Notes: a model not told the origin generated them from the sequence alone. A stretch of 64,000 bases of DNA from Liquorilactobacillus aquaticus DSM 21051 (GCF_001436755.1 NZ_AYZD01000034.1:1-64000); one strand, 5' to 3'. Counted from the first letter of the stretch, positions 18,826 to 28,698 are shown. Numbers and translations: made by a program.

Positions 18826-19950
18826 TTATTTTCGTTCGTGTTCATTTTCTAAATGGTATATATCTACAAAATACTTAATAACAACCTTCAAAACAGCATA
18901 TGTAGGTATTCCCAAGATCATTCCCATCAGTCCAGCAATATTTCCAGCTACCAAAAGCAAAATAATGATCGTCAACGGATGAATATCTAAACTTTTACCA
19001 ATAACATTGGGATAAATGAGATTACCGTCAACCTGCTGAACTATCACACAAACGACAACAACCGTAATAACCATTTTAGGGGAAATAAAAACTGCTAGAA
19101 TCAATGCTGGCAGTAACCCAATATATGGTCCAAGGTAAGGAATTATATTGGTAGTTCCGGCTAAGACTCCCAGCAAGAAAGCATAAGGCATTCCAATCGC
19201 CCAATAACCAAGGAATGTAAAAGTCGCAACAAAGGCACATTCAATTGCCTGACCACCAATATACTTTGAAATCGTATCCCCCATCTTCCCTAATAAGATC
19301 TCAGTTTTATCAGCCGGTCGCTCAGGCATCATTTTTTTTATGTTCGGAACTAATCTGTGTCCATCCTTAAGCATGTAAAAAAGCATAAATGGCACTGTTA
19401 TTGCAGTTACTGTAATGCTGGTTATTGTCCCAATGATTGTTCCTAAACTGTTTGTGACTCCTCCCATAAAACTCTCCAATGAGTTTTCAACTGTCTTTTC
19501 AAATTTTTCGATATAGCTGTGAACATTTAAGCGTCTGACCCATTCATAATGGCTGAGATCAACATAGTATTGATTAAGAATTTCCTGTAATTTGGCTAGA
19601 TATGTAGGTGTTTTAGCTATCAACTGTCCAACCTGAGAGATCAATAAGGGTATTAAAAAAATCAGTGCCAATGCAACTATTGTACCTAAAAGGAGAAACA
19701 CAATAACAACAGCCAATGTCCGGTTCACTTTAAACTTATTAATTTTGATTTTCATTAATATATTGACAAGTGGTCTAAAAAGATAATATAAAAAACCCGA
19801 TATAATAACAGGAGTAAACAACGTAGATATAAAAGTACCTATCGGTTCAAATACAAAGCCAATATTTGAACATACCCAAATTAAAGACGCTAAGAGGAGT
19901 AATTCAACCGTCCAAAATAAGATTCTTGATTTTTTTAAGCTTTCAAACAT
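18826..19950 (-). CDS. AI-2E family transporter (PerM/YdbI-like)
   Basis: Integral membrane protein of 374 aa with about seven to eight hydrophobic segments: a cluster at residues 10-100, a long soluble loop (about 100-190) and a C-terminal cluster. Motifs typical of the family are near residue 270 (TNIIPYLGPYIG) and VQQVDGNLIYPNVIGKSLDI. Members have been linked to AI-2 export, sodium/proton exchange or other solutes, so the substrate here is unknown. The start MFESLKKSR is preceded by AGGGATGG. No quorum-sensing gene is adjacent. Confidence 0.85.
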   Translation of the reverse strand: MFESLKKSRILFWTVELLLLASLIWVCSNIGFVFEPIGTFISTLFTPVIISGFLYYLFRPLVNILMKIKINKFKVNRTLAVVIVFLLLGTIVALALIFLIPLLISQVGQLIAKTPTYLAKLQEILNQYYVDLSHYEWVRRLNVHSYIEKFEKTVENSLESFMGGVTNSLGTIIGTITSITVTAITVPFMLFYMLKDGHRLVPNIKKMMPERPADKTEILLGKMGDTISKYIGGQAIECAFVATFTFLGYWAIGMPYAFLLGVLAGTTNIIPYLGPYIGLLPALILAVFISPKMVITVVVVCVIVQQVDGNLIYPNVIGKSLDIHPLTIIILLLVAGNIAGLMGMILGIPTYAVLKVVIKYFVDIYHLENEHERK

Positions 19951-20012
19951 TTACATAACCATCCCTTATAATGCCCCATATAATTTCAAACACAATAAAA
20001 CTTAAAAGTGTC

Positions 20013-20055
20013 AAAAAAAACTGTAATCACAAACCGAGGGACTTTGTAACTACAG
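20013..20055 (-). terminator. Terminator of the DUF402 gene
   Basis: On the minus strand CTGTAGTTACAAA and TTTGTGATTACAG form a hairpin followed by eight T residues, 25 bp after the DUF402 gene stop. Confidence 0.85.
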
Positions 20056-20079
20056 ATTTTCTGTTATAAACTGAGATAT

Positions 20080-20625
20080 TCACTGACGTCGTGACAATTC
20101 GAGATACCGCTTATACCAAATTTCAATGTATTCCTTCGAAAAAGGTCCCTTGCCGCCGTCTATCCAATCGACAAGCGTTAAAACATTGTGCTTTAATATT
20201 TTGTCAATCTCACTTGAATAGTGCCATTTTGCTCCATGTTCCTCATACTCGTCAACATCTAACAATTTCTTTTCTCCATTAGGAAAAACTTTAACATCTA
20301 GATCATAGTCTATATATTTTAAAGCTTCCCTATCCAAAACAGCTGGAGATGCAAGATTACAATAATAGGACACTCCATTATCACGAATCATTGCAATAAT
20401 GTTAAACCAGTAATGTTTATGGAAATACACTAGTGCAGGTTCTCGTGTGACCCAACGTCGTCCATCCGACTCAGTTACTAATGTATGGTCATTACATCCA
20501 ATCAATGCATTTTCACTTGTCTTCAGCACCATTGTGTCTCGCCACGTTCGATGCAAACTACCGTCATGTTTATAACTTTTGATGGTGATAAATTCACCTT
20601 CTCTTGGCTCTTTAGACTGACGCAT
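20080..20625 (-). CDS. ntdp: DUF402 nucleoside tri-/diphosphate phosphatase (UPF0374, Ntdp-like)
   Basis: Cytoplasmic protein of 181 aa in the DUF402/UPF0374 family, whose staphylococcal member hydrolyses nucleoside tri- and diphosphates with a divalent metal. The family text is clear: [14 protein letters not shown] at the N-terminus, [14 protein letters not shown] near residue 62, and the acidic metal-binding stretch [14 protein letters not shown] followed by [10 protein letters not shown]. The C-terminus has [12 protein letters not shown]. The length is normal. The start is supported by GCAGGG nine bases upstream. It is monocistronic, with a strong terminator. In vivo substrates are unknown. 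Confidence 0.88.
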   Translation of the reverse strand: MRQSKEPREGEFITIKSYKHDGSLHRTWRDTMVLKTSENALIGCNDHTLVTESDGRRWVTREPALVYFHKHYWFNIIAMIRDNGVSYYCNLASPAVLDREALKYIDYDLDVKVFPNGEKKLLDVDEYEEHGAKWHYSSEIDKILKHNVLTLVDWIDGGKGPFSKEYIEIWYKRYLELSRRQ

Positions 20626-20745
20626 TAAAAACCCTGCCTTCTATAAACACAGGTGTATTCTACACCGATATCACATCCATTATAGCAAAGTTATGTGAAA
20701 AAGCCTAAAGTTTATTGCATCTTTTCTCGAACTTCAATTTTTTGC

Positions 20746-21960
20746 TTAATGTGTCAGTAAAAAATGATACAACTCAGAATCAACTACCATATTGAAAGGT
20801 TTTCTTGAATTTGGATTATTCGTCTGCAAAATAACAGCTTGTTTACCATCAGCCGAAATATCTCCAATTGTTTCGTAACCATACTCAGCACCATGGAAAT
20901 GATAACCACTATTTATTCCAAGCTCTTTGAATTGTTGTAAATACTTTAGATGATAAAGACCAGAACTGTATGTATTGTTAGGAGGAAAAACTGTAAATAA
21001 CTCAGATGTAGATCTAGTGTTCAACACTCCTCCAGTAACAAAAGTACGAAGCATTTTATATAAATCACCATTCGTCATGTAAAGATTTCCAGTCCCCAGC
21101 TCATTGGTGTATTGGTATTTTTGCTCATTTGCAAGTGTTCTATAATCATTCATATTCACAGAATTGTAGGCTATTGTCTTTCCGTTGATTAATTTATAAT
21201 ATTCATCGAAAAAACAAGTATTTTCTAAACCAAGCGGTTCTTGAATTGTCCGTCTGAATTCTTTATAATAGCTACGCCCAGTTAGTTTCTTGATTATTCC
21301 TGCTAATAACACAAAATTAGCCGGCTGGTAATACTGCTTACCTATATGTTTGGGATTTACTTCTACATTTTTGGCGACATAATTTACCAGTTGGTCTTGC
21401 GACATTACTTTCTCAGGCATTGTTTTCAAAGATACTCCCGAAATCATATTCAACATCTCTCTTAATGTAACTGCACTACTATATCCAATATTAGGATAGT
21501 ACTTAGAAAGTTTGTCGTTTAATGACATTCGACCAGCCTGAACCAACTTCATAAGCATTACTCCGGTTGCTGCTTTTTGAACAGAAGCAATTTGAAAAAG
21601 CGAGGTAGCTGAATTTTTTTTATTATTTAATCTGTCTGCATAGCCATAGCCATTTTGAAAAATAGCCTTACCATTTTTGACGATCAAGACTGTTCCAATA
21701 AAATTATCTTTTTTTAATTCTTTTTCAGTATAATCTATAATTCTATTTTCATGCTCATTTCTGACATTTAATCCAAATTGATCTCTACTTTTGCTGGAAC
21801 CTCCAACTTTCTGAATCACAATTTGCTTGTCTTCATTCACTTTATGCCCTGTATTATTTTCTATCATCTGTTTCGGGGCACTCTTTTTATATTCAAGAAA
21901 GATGCCCATTACTACGACCATAAGGGATAAAATAATAGTCCACATATATCTTTTCTTCAT
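20746..21960 (-). CDS. Beta-lactamase-fold serine hydrolase, membrane anchored
   Basis: Predicted extracytoplasmic serine hydrolase of 404 aa in the class C beta-lactamase/low-molecular-weight penicillin-binding-protein family. An N-terminal signal or anchor (residues 4-22) is followed by a linker and the hydrolase domain. The nucleophile motif is SVQK (Ser126, Lys129), preceded by ATSLFQIA. A YQPANF segment near residue 214 is at the place of the YxN motif, and the C-terminus has EYGYETIGD. Substrate could be D-Ala peptides, D-alanine esters of teichoic acid (FmtA-like) or others; sequence cannot decide. The start is MKKRYMW, with AGGG ten bases upstream. It lies 55 bp after rlmD on the same strand. 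Confidence 0.8.
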   Translation of the reverse strand: MKKRYMWTIILSLMVVVMGIFLEYKKSAPKQMIENNTGHKVNEDKQIVIQKVGGSSKSRDQFGLNVRNEHENRIIDYTEKELKKDNFIGTVLIVKNGKAIFQNGYGYADRLNNKKNSATSLFQIASVQKAATGVMLMKLVQAGRMSLNDKLSKYYPNIGYSSAVTLREMLNMISGVSLKTMPEKVMSQDQLVNYVAKNVEVNPKHIGKQYYQPANFVLLAGIIKKLTGRSYYKEFRRTIQEPLGLENTCFFDEYYKLINGKTIAYNSVNMNDYRTLANEQKYQYTNELGTGNLYMTNGDLYKMLRTFVTGGVLNTRSTSELFTVFPPNNTYSSGLYHLKYLQQFKELGINSGYHFHGAEYGYETIGDISADGKQAVILQTNNPNSRKPFNMVVDSELYHFLLTH

Positions 21961-22015
21961 AATAGTTTTCCCTACCAATATAATTTAACCAGTTTTTCTC
22001 AAACCCCGCAAAATT

Positions 22016-23410
22016 TTAACTGTTTTTACGTGTCAGCTTCACGACCGCCTCACATCTTGCAGTTTGTGGGAACATATCGATTGATTGTATATATTCAACT
22101 TTATATATCCTTGTCAGCTTTACAAGATCACGTGCCAAGGTTGAAGGATTACACGAAACATAAACAAATTTTGTCGGTTTAATTTGCAAAATAGTTTTTA
22201 TTAACTTAATATCTAGCCCTGAACGCGGTGGATCAACTACAAGTGCATTCGGAGCAAGACCCTCCGCGAACCATTGAGGTATTAGCTCTTCCGCTTTTCC
22301 GGTTTCATACATAGTATTTGAAAATCCGTTCAGCTTTGCATTAAAGCGTGCATCTTCGATCGATTCCGGCGTAATATCCATGCCCCGTACTTCTTTAACT
22401 TTCTCCGCAACAAATAAACCAATTGTTCCTACTCCACAATATGCATCTATCAAAACATCATTTTTCTTTAATGCAAGTGCTTTTTCTATTTCCTCGTACA
22501 TCTTCTCCGTTTGCTGCGGATTCAATTGAAAAAAAGCACGCGCAGAAAGTTTAAATTGAATGTTTCCTAATTTTTCCATAAGATAGTTTTTCCCAGCTAA
22601 ATGAACCGTTTTTTCCCCCCAAACAAGCGATTTTCTTCCCTTATTGACATTTTGCATGACAGAAATCACCATCGGCAATTTCTCTTTTATTTTCATCAGA
22701 AGTGTTTTCTTTTGGGGAAGTTTATCCGAATTCGTAATGAAAGTTAATTGCGCGTTCTCTTCTGCCCTTGATTCACGCACAACCAAGGTTTTGATAATTC
22801 CAGAATTCTTTTTTTCATCGTAAATCGGGATATCCAACTCCTGCAATAATTTACAGACCGTTCGAATAATTTTTAAGGTCAAAGGACGTTGAGTACTAAA
22901 TGTTGGTAAAGAAACCAAATCATGACTATTACGTCGGTATAATCCCGCGATTACTTGTCCCTGCTCATTTTTTCGAACTTGAAATTGCGCTTTATTCCGA
23001 TATTCAAATGGTTCTTTCATTCCGACTGTCGGCAAAAGGTTATAGTTTTTATAGCCTTCAGGTTTAAATTTTTCAAGTGATTGTCTAACAATGTCACGTT
23101 TAAATTCTAATTGGCTTGGATATTTTAAATGCTCTAATTCAATACCACCAACATCATAATGATCTTTTTTCTCTACTCGGTCTTGGCTACGATGTCTTAA
23201 ACGATGCATTTTAGCAATCGCATAATTATGTTCGACCGAAGATACCTCAGCAACGATCACTTCCTGCGGCAAAGCACCAGGAACAAATATTACTTTATGC
23301 TTATAATACCCAATACCTTCTCCATTTATACCTAACCTTTTGATGGTAAGAGGGAAACGCTGCCCCACCTTGATTAAATGATTATCTTTTTTTTGATAAT
23401 ATGCTACCAT
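22016..23410 (-). CDS. rlmD: 23S rRNA (uracil-C5)-methyltransferase, RlmD/RlmCD type, copy 1
   Basis: SAM-dependent RNA m5U methyltransferase of 464 aa. Residues 10-75 form a TRAM RNA-binding domain, then a linker, then the Rossmann-like catalytic domain with DAYCGVGTIGLF (SAM site) and VVDPPRSGLD and the catalytic cysteine in VYVSCNPSTLARD. The four-cysteine iron-sulphur motif of E. coli RlmD is absent, the corresponding stretch reading DHYDVGGIELEHL. ATG start with AAGGGAG upstream. A second paralogue is encoded at 40952-42328; Gram-positive bacteria often carry two, which may divide uracil targets of 23S rRNA. It is divergent from recX. Confidence 0.9.
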   Translation of the reverse strand: MVAYYQKKDNHLIKVGQRFPLTIKRLGINGEGIGYYKHKVIFVPGALPQEVIVAEVSSVEHNYAIAKMHRLRHRSQDRVEKKDHYDVGGIELEHLKYPSQLEFKRDIVRQSLEKFKPEGYKNYNLLPTVGMKEPFEYRNKAQFQVRKNEQGQVIAGLYRRNSHDLVSLPTFSTQRPLTLKIIRTVCKLLQELDIPIYDEKKNSGIIKTLVVRESRAEENAQLTFITNSDKLPQKKTLLMKIKEKLPMVISVMQNVNKGRKSLVWGEKTVHLAGKNYLMEKLGNIQFKLSARAFFQLNPQQTEKMYEEIEKALALKKNDVLIDAYCGVGTIGLFVAEKVKEVRGMDITPESIEDARFNAKLNGFSNTMYETGKAEELIPQWFAEGLAPNALVVDPPRSGLDIKLIKTILQIKPTKFVYVSCNPSTLARDLVKLTRIYKVEYIQSIDMFPQTARCEAVVKLTRKNS

Positions 23411-23533
23411 TGTTTTCTCCCTTTAAAATGTTATAGATAATTATATCATGTCTCTTCAACATTTTATAATTTACACTAAATTGTTATAATAATTACAAAA
23501 GCTTGAATACCACTGCCAAAGGACGGTCATACC

Positions 23534-24316
23534 TTGAAAATAACAAAAATTCAACTTCAAAAGAGAAAAAAACGTTTTAACATTTATCTTAATGACAAAT
23601 ATTCGTTTTCAATTAGTGAGGATGTTCTTGTAAAATATCATTTATTTAAAGGACAAGAATTAAAAACTGAACAAATCGAAAATCTGTCGAATGCTGATGA
23701 AATAGCTAAAGCCCATTCTAAAGCACTAAATTATCTTTCTTCTCAATTAAGAACGGAAAAAGAAATAACAGACTATTTAAAAAAACACTTGATCTCGCCA
23801 GAAAAGATTCCGCATGTCATTGAGAAACTGCGCTATGAAAAGCTTGTAGATGATGAAAAATATGCAGAGAGTTATATTCGAACAATGATGAAAACCTCCG
23901 ATAAAGGTTTCAAAGTTATTCGTAATAATCTCCGTGCAAAAGGTGTAGTCGAAAAGGACATCGAGCAAGCCGCAAGTGAATATAATAGCTCTTATATGAT
24001 AGCTAAAGGCATAGCTTTGACTGAAAAATATGAAAAACAATATTCACGTTATCCTTTTAATAAAAAGATTCAGAAAATAAAACAGCGTTTTTTGTCTAAA
24101 GGATTCTCAACAGATGAAATACGTGCTATCACTCAGAACAGTGATTTTACCAAAGATGAGCAAATTGAAAAACAAATTCTCGAAAAAGAAGCTGCCAAAC
24201 TATGGCAAAAGCACCACGCCATTGACAAAAAGCAGCGCTACTTTAAAGTCAAACAAGCTCTTTACCGTAAAGGCTTTTCATTGGATGAAATCGAAAATAT
24301 TCTTGCAAATTTTTAA
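23534..24316 (+). CDS. recX: Regulatory protein RecX
   Basis: Cytoplasmic modulator that binds RecA filaments and limits recombinase activity. The protein is 260 aa and made of tandem three-helix repeats, with the typical ALNYLSSQLRTEKEITDYL near residue 65, the LVDDEKYAESYI repeat near 105 and a last repeat with KQALYRKGFSLDEI. It resembles the long Firmicutes RecX. The start is TTG, with AAAGGA ten bases upstream; no in-frame ATG fits the conserved N-terminus MKITKIQLQK. It is divergent from rlmD and ends before a bidirectional terminator. Confidence 0.88.
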   Translation: MKITKIQLQKRKKRFNIYLNDKYSFSISEDVLVKYHLFKGQELKTEQIENLSNADEIAKAHSKALNYLSSQLRTEKEITDYLKKHLISPEKIPHVIEKLRYEKLVDDEKYAESYIRTMMKTSDKGFKVIRNNLRAKGVVEKDIEQAASEYNSSYMIAKGIALTEKYEKQYSRYPFNKKIQKIKQRFLSKGFSTDEIRAITQNSDFTKDEQIEKQILEKEAAKLWQKHHAIDKKQRYFKVKQALYRKGFSLDEIENILANF

Positions 24317-24390
24317 CAATAAAGCTCAACTTCAAAAAACATACTTCAACAAATGATTAACTGAAAAGTATGATTTTATAATAGAAATCG

Positions 24391-24440
24391 AAAAGGGAAC
24401 TGAATCAAAATTAAAAATTTTGATCCAGCTCCCTTTTTTT
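24391..24440. terminator. Bidirectional terminator between recX and yihY-like gene
   Basis: AAAAGGGAACTGAATCAAAATT and AATTTTGATCCAGCTCCCTTTTTTT form a long near-perfect hairpin between two converging genes. Confidence 0.85.
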
Positions 24441-24462
24441 CTAACCTTGGCATTTAATTAAA

Positions 24463-25359
24463 TTATCTATCGTAATTATCGCGTAAATATTTGCGTAACT
24501 TGCCTTCTCTAGGCTTTATTATATTATAGTAGCGGTATTCTAAGGTAGCGTTAAGACTAGCACCCAACATTATAATCCAGCCTGAGTAATTAAGCCAAAA
24601 CAAAAGCACTATGAATGTTCCGATTGTTCCGTAGCTCAAAACTGATTTGGCAAAATAACGTACATAGATCGAAAAACCCTGGGCCAAGATGATCCACCCA
24701 AAAGTTGCTAATAACGCGCCCGGGAAAACCAACACTAAATGAAGTTTAGCATTTGGTAGAAAATAATACATCAAACTCAAAATGATAAAGAGCGCAAAAA
24801 AAGTAATCGGCCACTTTAGTTTTCCGAAGGTTCCAGCAAATTCAATAGGCAAGTTCAAGATTGGAGTAATGTAGCTTAAAACCATCTGACCAAAACTAAA
24901 TAAGATAATAATTGAAATCAACAAAATTGCGAAAACAATCGTCAAAAAAAAAGAAATTACTCTAGCAGTTATGGCCCCTTGCGAATTCTCAACATCATAT
25001 GCATTGTTCAATGCTAACTTCAAAACATTGACTCCCTTGCTAGCTGCCCACAAAGCAACTAATGCGCTGATTGAAATCAGTCCTCCACTGCCTTTATTTA
25101 AAAACGAGACGACAATTGGATGTAATGTCTCGTAGATAGTGGCTGGAACTGCTGTCTCTAAATAAGATAACACTGTTCCTGATTTTATATTTAAGAGCGG
25201 CAAAACATTGCCTATCAAAATAATAGATGGGAAAAACGCTAGAAGAGAGTAATACGCAATAACAATTGATGTATTACTAATGTCAATATCAGATGAACGC
25301 TGAAATATTGATTTTATTATTTTGATTAATCCCTTGAAACGACCATTTTCCTTAATCAT
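24463..25359 (-). CDS. YihY/BrkB family membrane protein
   Basis: Integral membrane protein of 298 aa with six main hydrophobic segments. Family landmarks are AYYSLLAFFPSIIL in the first segment, ALWAASKGVNVLKLALNNAY near residue 105 and the C-terminal WLNYSGWIIMLGASLNA. The family was once labelled ribonuclease BN, which is not supported for these proteins; it is of uncertain function (virulence-factor BrkB-like). The start is MIKENG, with GGGGG six bases upstream; the ATG two codons earlier abuts the ribosome binding site. It follows the LysM gene by 130 bp on the same strand. Confidence 0.82.
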   Translation of the reverse strand: MIKENGRFKGLIKIIKSIFQRSSDIDISNTSIVIAYYSLLAFFPSIILIGNVLPLLNIKSGTVLSYLETAVPATIYETLHPIVVSFLNKGSGGLISISALVALWAASKGVNVLKLALNNAYDVENSQGAITARVISFFLTIVFAILLISIIILFSFGQMVLSYITPILNLPIEFAGTFGKLKWPITFFALFIILSLMYYFLPNAKLHLVLVFPGALLATFGWIILAQGFSIYVRYFAKSVLSYGTIGTFIVLLFWLNYSGWIIMLGASLNATLEYRYYNIIKPREGKLRKYLRDNYDR

Positions 25360-25490
25360 TTCCATCCCCCGTCCGTTTCAACTGTATCGTAATTGTTTTA
25401 TTAATATACGAACCAAGGTTACCACAATTACTTTCCAGCGTCACTTAACATGCGTTGTGATCATAGCTACAGTGAATTATCCTGCATTTC

Positions 25491-26033
25491 CTATTCACTA
25501 TCTGCTGATGATGAAACTGCGGTGGATGTTTTTGTACTTGGCACTATCAATTTTGTACCAGGGTTTAATGTACCTGTGTCTAATTTATTCAGGTTCATCA
25601 GCTCGGTCGTAGTTGTATTATATTTCGCTGCTATCATTGTTAAACTATCACCATATTTTACTGTGTAAGATCCATAAGTAGTTTTCTTGCTTTTAGTCTT
25701 TGTATCTGTTCCGCTAGCTTTAGATTGTTTTTTATCAACACTTTGGGAAGCATCTTGACCCGAACTTGATACCTTGTCCGCAGTTGAACTTGCATCGACT
25801 TTCGCTTTTGATTGGTCCGTTTTCTTGACAGTACCATATTTTTTTTGAGCAAGACTCTGCTGTTTTTTATATTCGGCCTTTTGAGCACTTTTATTATCAC
25901 TAAAAGAACTATTTAATCTTGCACGAATACTTCCATTCTTCCAGCCCCAAAAAATAATCAACAAAATAATAATAATAGCTGCAACATATTGAACCAACTT
26001 CTTATATTCCTTATGTCCCTTTTTCCGTGCCAT
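25491..26033 (-). CDS. Membrane-anchored LysM protein
   Basis: A 180-aa protein: basic N-terminus, one hydrophobic helix at about residues 15-32, a Lys/Ser/Gln-rich extended linker (about 45-120) and one LysM domain (about 121-167; YTVKYGDSLTMIAAKYNTT). The topology predicts an anchored protein whose LysM binds peptidoglycan. No catalytic domain is present. The design (helix, low-complexity linker, C-terminal LysM) is the same as the tail of the TagH-like protein at 16.6 kb. Start ATG follows GGGGAAG. The upstream galU terminator suggests an independent transcript. Confidence 0.8.
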   Translation of the reverse strand: MARKKGHKEYKKLVQYVAAIIIILLIIFWGWKNGSIRARLNSSFSDNKSAQKAEYKKQQSLAQKKYGTVKKTDQSKAKVDASSTADKVSSSGQDASQSVDKKQSKASGTDTKTKSKKTTYGSYTVKYGDSLTMIAAKYNTTTTELMNLNKLDTGTLNPGTKLIVPSTKTSTAVSSSADSE

Positions 26034-26130
26034 TTTACTTCCCCCTACATCCTAAGATTGAACTTTTTTAACCATAAATAATTATTAAATATAAATCAAA
26101 TAATTTCAATAAAAATATTGTATTATGAGT

Positions 26131-26170
26131 AAAAAAGAAACCGAGAGCAAACGAACATTTTGCTCCCGGT
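26131..26170 (-). terminator. Terminator of galU
   Basis: On the minus strand ACCGGGAGCAAA and TTTGCTCTCGGT form a 12-bp hairpin followed by TTCTTTTTT, about 80 bp after the galU stop. Confidence 0.75.
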
Positions 26171-26248
26171 AAACTCATAATATCTTATTTTTTTAAATGT
26201 AATCAACAATTGAAAATTATTTTCAAAAGATAAGCTCTTAAAAGTAGA

Positions 26249-27121
26249 TTACTTCAAAGACTTAGATAACTCTTTAATATATGCTCGCAAATCATCTTTA
26301 ACTTCGGGATGTTCAAGTCCAAATTGAATTGAAGTCTTTAAATAACCAAACTTATACCCTACATCGAAACGTTCACCTTTAAATTCGTGCGCAAAGACGC
26401 GCTGAATTTTATTCAAACGATCAATTGCATCCGTTAATTGAATCTCATTGCCCGCTCCTGGCTTTTGCGTTTCCAACATACCAAAAATCTCTGGTGTCAG
26501 CAGATAACGTCCAATAATAGCTAAATCACTTGGCGCCTTATCTACGTCTGGTTTTTCAACAAACTTCTTTACATCATAAAGGCCCCTGCTTGTCTCAGAG
26601 CCCGGATCAATGACTCCGTATTTATATACTTCTTCATGCGGAACATTCATAACTGCAAGTGTAGATGCGTGTGTTTGATCGTAACGATCAATCAGTTGTT
26701 TGGTCAATGGAACCTTGTCACGCATCAAATCGTCACCTAACATAACCACAAAAGGTTCGTTGCCCACAAAATCCTTCGCCATCAAGACTGCATCGCCGAG
26801 ACCTCGTGGATGTGACTGTCGAATGAAATAAAGATTGATATCTGTTGTCTGTTCAACTAATTTTAATAATTCTGTCTTGCCTTTTTCCTTCAAGTTCTGT
26901 TCAAGTTCTGGAACAGAATCAAAATGATCTTCAATAGGTCTCTTACCCTTACCAGTAACAACAAGGATGTCTTCTATTCCTGATTTCTTTGCTTCTTCTA
27001 CAATATATTGAATTGTTGGTTTATCAATTATTGGCAACATTTCTTTTGCCAATGCCTTTGTGGCTGGAAGGAAACGTGTTCCTAATCCTGCCGCCGGAAT
27101 AACAGCTTTTCTGACTTTCAT
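26249..27121 (-). CDS. galU: UTP-glucose-1-phosphate uridylyltransferase
   Basis: Makes UDP-glucose from UTP and glucose 1-phosphate. The 290-aa protein has the normal length and the nucleotide-binding start [23 protein letters not shown], with [18 protein letters not shown] after it, the MLGDDLM metal site near residue 129, and [11 protein letters not shown] near 185. The product feeds LafA for the LTA glycolipid anchor and probably other envelope polysaccharides. ATG start with AAGGAGC upstream. Monocistronic, with a promoter at 27166-27193 and a terminator at 26131-26170. Confidence 0.95.
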   Translation of the reverse strand: MKVRKAVIPAAGLGTRFLPATKALAKEMLPIIDKPTIQYIVEEAKKSGIEDILVVTGKGKRPIEDHFDSVPELEQNLKEKGKTELLKLVEQTTDINLYFIRQSHPRGLGDAVLMAKDFVGNEPFVVMLGDDLMRDKVPLTKQLIDRYDQTHASTLAVMNVPHEEVYKYGVIDPGSETSRGLYDVKKFVEKPDVDKAPSDLAIIGRYLLTPEIFGMLETQKPGAGNEIQLTDAIDRLNKIQRVFAHEFKGERFDVGYKFGYLKTSIQFGLEHPEVKDDLRAYIKELSKSLK

Positions 27122-27165
27122 TATGATAGCTCCTTATCTGTTAGCGTTATCAGAATACATAGATT

Positions 27166-27193
27166 ATTATAGCATTCTTAATAGGCAAAACAA
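27166..27193 (-). promoter_or_regulatory. Candidate galU promoter
   Basis: Minus-strand TTGTTT (27193-27188), 16-bp spacer, TATAAT (27171-27166), 45 bp before the galU start. Confidence 0.5.
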
Positions 27194-27280
27194 GAAAAAT
27201 TTTTTTATGTTTTAAATTTTGTTTTCAAATTCTTTTAAAATTTGGAAACTACTAAGATCATCATACTCGGATCATTTAAA

Positions 27281-28072
27281 CTATTTATTAAGCAGATATT
27301 TTTTATCTCTTGCAGGGTCTTGGGAAGTTAAAATCTTAGGACCATCATTTGTAATAGCCAAAGTATGCTCGTACTGACAAGATAAACTTCCATCAGCAGT
27401 TCTTGCCGTCCAACCATTGGGATCGTCCATTTCTGCTTTCCATGTTCCCATATTGATCATTGGCTCTATTGTGATCGTCATTCCAGCCCTTAACCGAAGA
27501 CCCTTTCCAGCTTCACCGTAGTGAGGCACATTGGGGCTTTCATGCATTGTTGGTCCAATGCCATGACCGATGAACTCACGCACATCCCCGTAACCATTCT
27601 CATCTTCTGTGAAATGCTGAATTGCTGCACCGATATCTCCGATCCTATTTCCTACCTGTGCCTTTTCGATTCCTAGGTACAGAGCGTCTTTAGTAACCTT
27701 CATTAGGCGGTCAATTTCAGGGGTTGACTTGCCAACAACATAGGTCCAACATGAGTCACTCATTGCTCCGTGATAATTAACAACCGTATCGACTTTCACA
27801 AGATCTGCATCTTTTAAGATCAAACTTTTACGGGGAAATCCATGACAAATCTCATCATTAACACTTATACAAGTCGCATACTTATAACCTTCAAAACCAA
27901 CTTGTTCTGGAATAGCATCGTGTTCTTTAAAATATTTCAAAGCAAATTTTTCAATTTCCCAACTTGAAATACCAGGTTTGATGATATCTCTAAGGCCGAC
28001 ATGCATTCCGGCAAGAATAGCTCCTGACTTTTGCATTTCCTCAATCTCGCGTGGTGATTTTAATGTAATCAT
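27281..28072 (-). CDS. map: Methionine aminopeptidase type I
   Basis: Removes N-terminal methionine from new proteins. The protein is 263 aa. The five metal ligands expected in this family are visible in context: Asp in VKVDTVVNYHG, Asp in MSDSCWTYVVG, His in FIGHGIGPTMHE, Glu in ITIEPMINMG and Glu in SCQYEHTLAIT. The start MITLKSPRE is taken, GGAGG lying 12 bases upstream; a longer frame has no support. It is divergent from the flavodoxin gene across about 165 bp. Confidence 0.93.
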   Translation of the reverse strand: MITLKSPREIEEMQKSGAILAGMHVGLRDIIKPGISSWEIEKFALKYFKEHDAIPEQVGFEGYKYATCISVNDEICHGFPRKSLILKDADLVKVDTVVNYHGAMSDSCWTYVVGKSTPEIDRLMKVTKDALYLGIEKAQVGNRIGDIGAAIQHFTEDENGYGDVREFIGHGIGPTMHESPNVPHYGEAGKGLRLRAGMTITIEPMINMGTWKAEMDDPNGWTARTADGSLSCQYEHTLAITNDGPKILTSQDPARDKKYLLNK

Positions 28073-28194
28073 TATTTCTAAATGCCTCCAATTTATTTTC
28101 ACTATTCATTATAACTTAAATCCTTGAAAATGGCGCATTAAGTTTATCTCACATATATTAACCTCAATTGTTATCGTTCGTTTCAACCGTTATC

Positions 28195-28203
28195 TGTTAT
28201 AAT
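28195..28203 (+). promoter_or_regulatory. Extended -10 promoter of the flavodoxin gene
   Basis: TGTTATAAT (TG, one base, TATAAT) lies 36 bp before the flavodoxin start. No good -35 hexamer stands at 17 bp, which fits an extended -10 promoter. Confidence 0.45.
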
Positions 28204-28239
28204 GTTTCATAGTGATATATTATGAAAGAAGGTATTTTA

Positions 28240-28698
28240 ATGGCTAAAGCCAAAGTCGTTTTTGCATCTATTACTGGCAATAATGAAGATGTAGCTGATA
28301 TTATTTCTGAAGCGCTGGAAAATAAAGGAGTAGAAGTCGACACCGAAGAAATCTCACAATGTGATGCTGCGGATTTTGAAGATGCTGACATCTGTGTTGT
28401 CACTCCTTATACCTACGATGAAGGAGCTCTTCCTGACGAAGGAATGGATTTTTTTGAAGATCTTGCTGAGCTTGATCTAGCTGGAAAAGTTTATGGTGTT
28501 GCAGGTTCAGGTGACACTTTTTACGGTGAATATTACTGTGTTGCAGTTGATAAATTTGACGAAGCATTCGCACAAGCTGGTGCTTCAAAAGGTGCTGAAA
28601 GCGTTAAGATTAATCTAGCTCCTGATTCTGATGACGATATTAAAAAGCTTGAAAATTTTGCAGACTCCCTACTTTCTGCATACAAAAAAAGGCAATAA
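28240..28698 (+). CDS. Flavodoxin
   Basis: Small FMN electron carrier of 152 aa. The phosphate-binding loop is ASITGNNEDVADII near residue 9, although the Thr/Ser-rich loop is shorter than in classical TGNTE sequences. The isoalloxazine loops are VVTPYTYDEGALPDE near residue 57 and GSGDTFYGEYYCVAVD near residue 90. The start is MAKAKVVF, seven bases after GAAGG; the longer frame includes that ribosome binding site. Physiological partners are unknown; it stands alone. Confidence 0.88.
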   Translation: MAKAKVVFASITGNNEDVADIISEALENKGVEVDTEEISQCDAADFEDADICVVTPYTYDEGALPDEGMDFFEDLAELDLAGKVYGVAGSGDTFYGEYYCVAVDKFDEAFAQAGASKGAESVKINLAPDSDDDIKKLENFADSLLSAYKKRQ

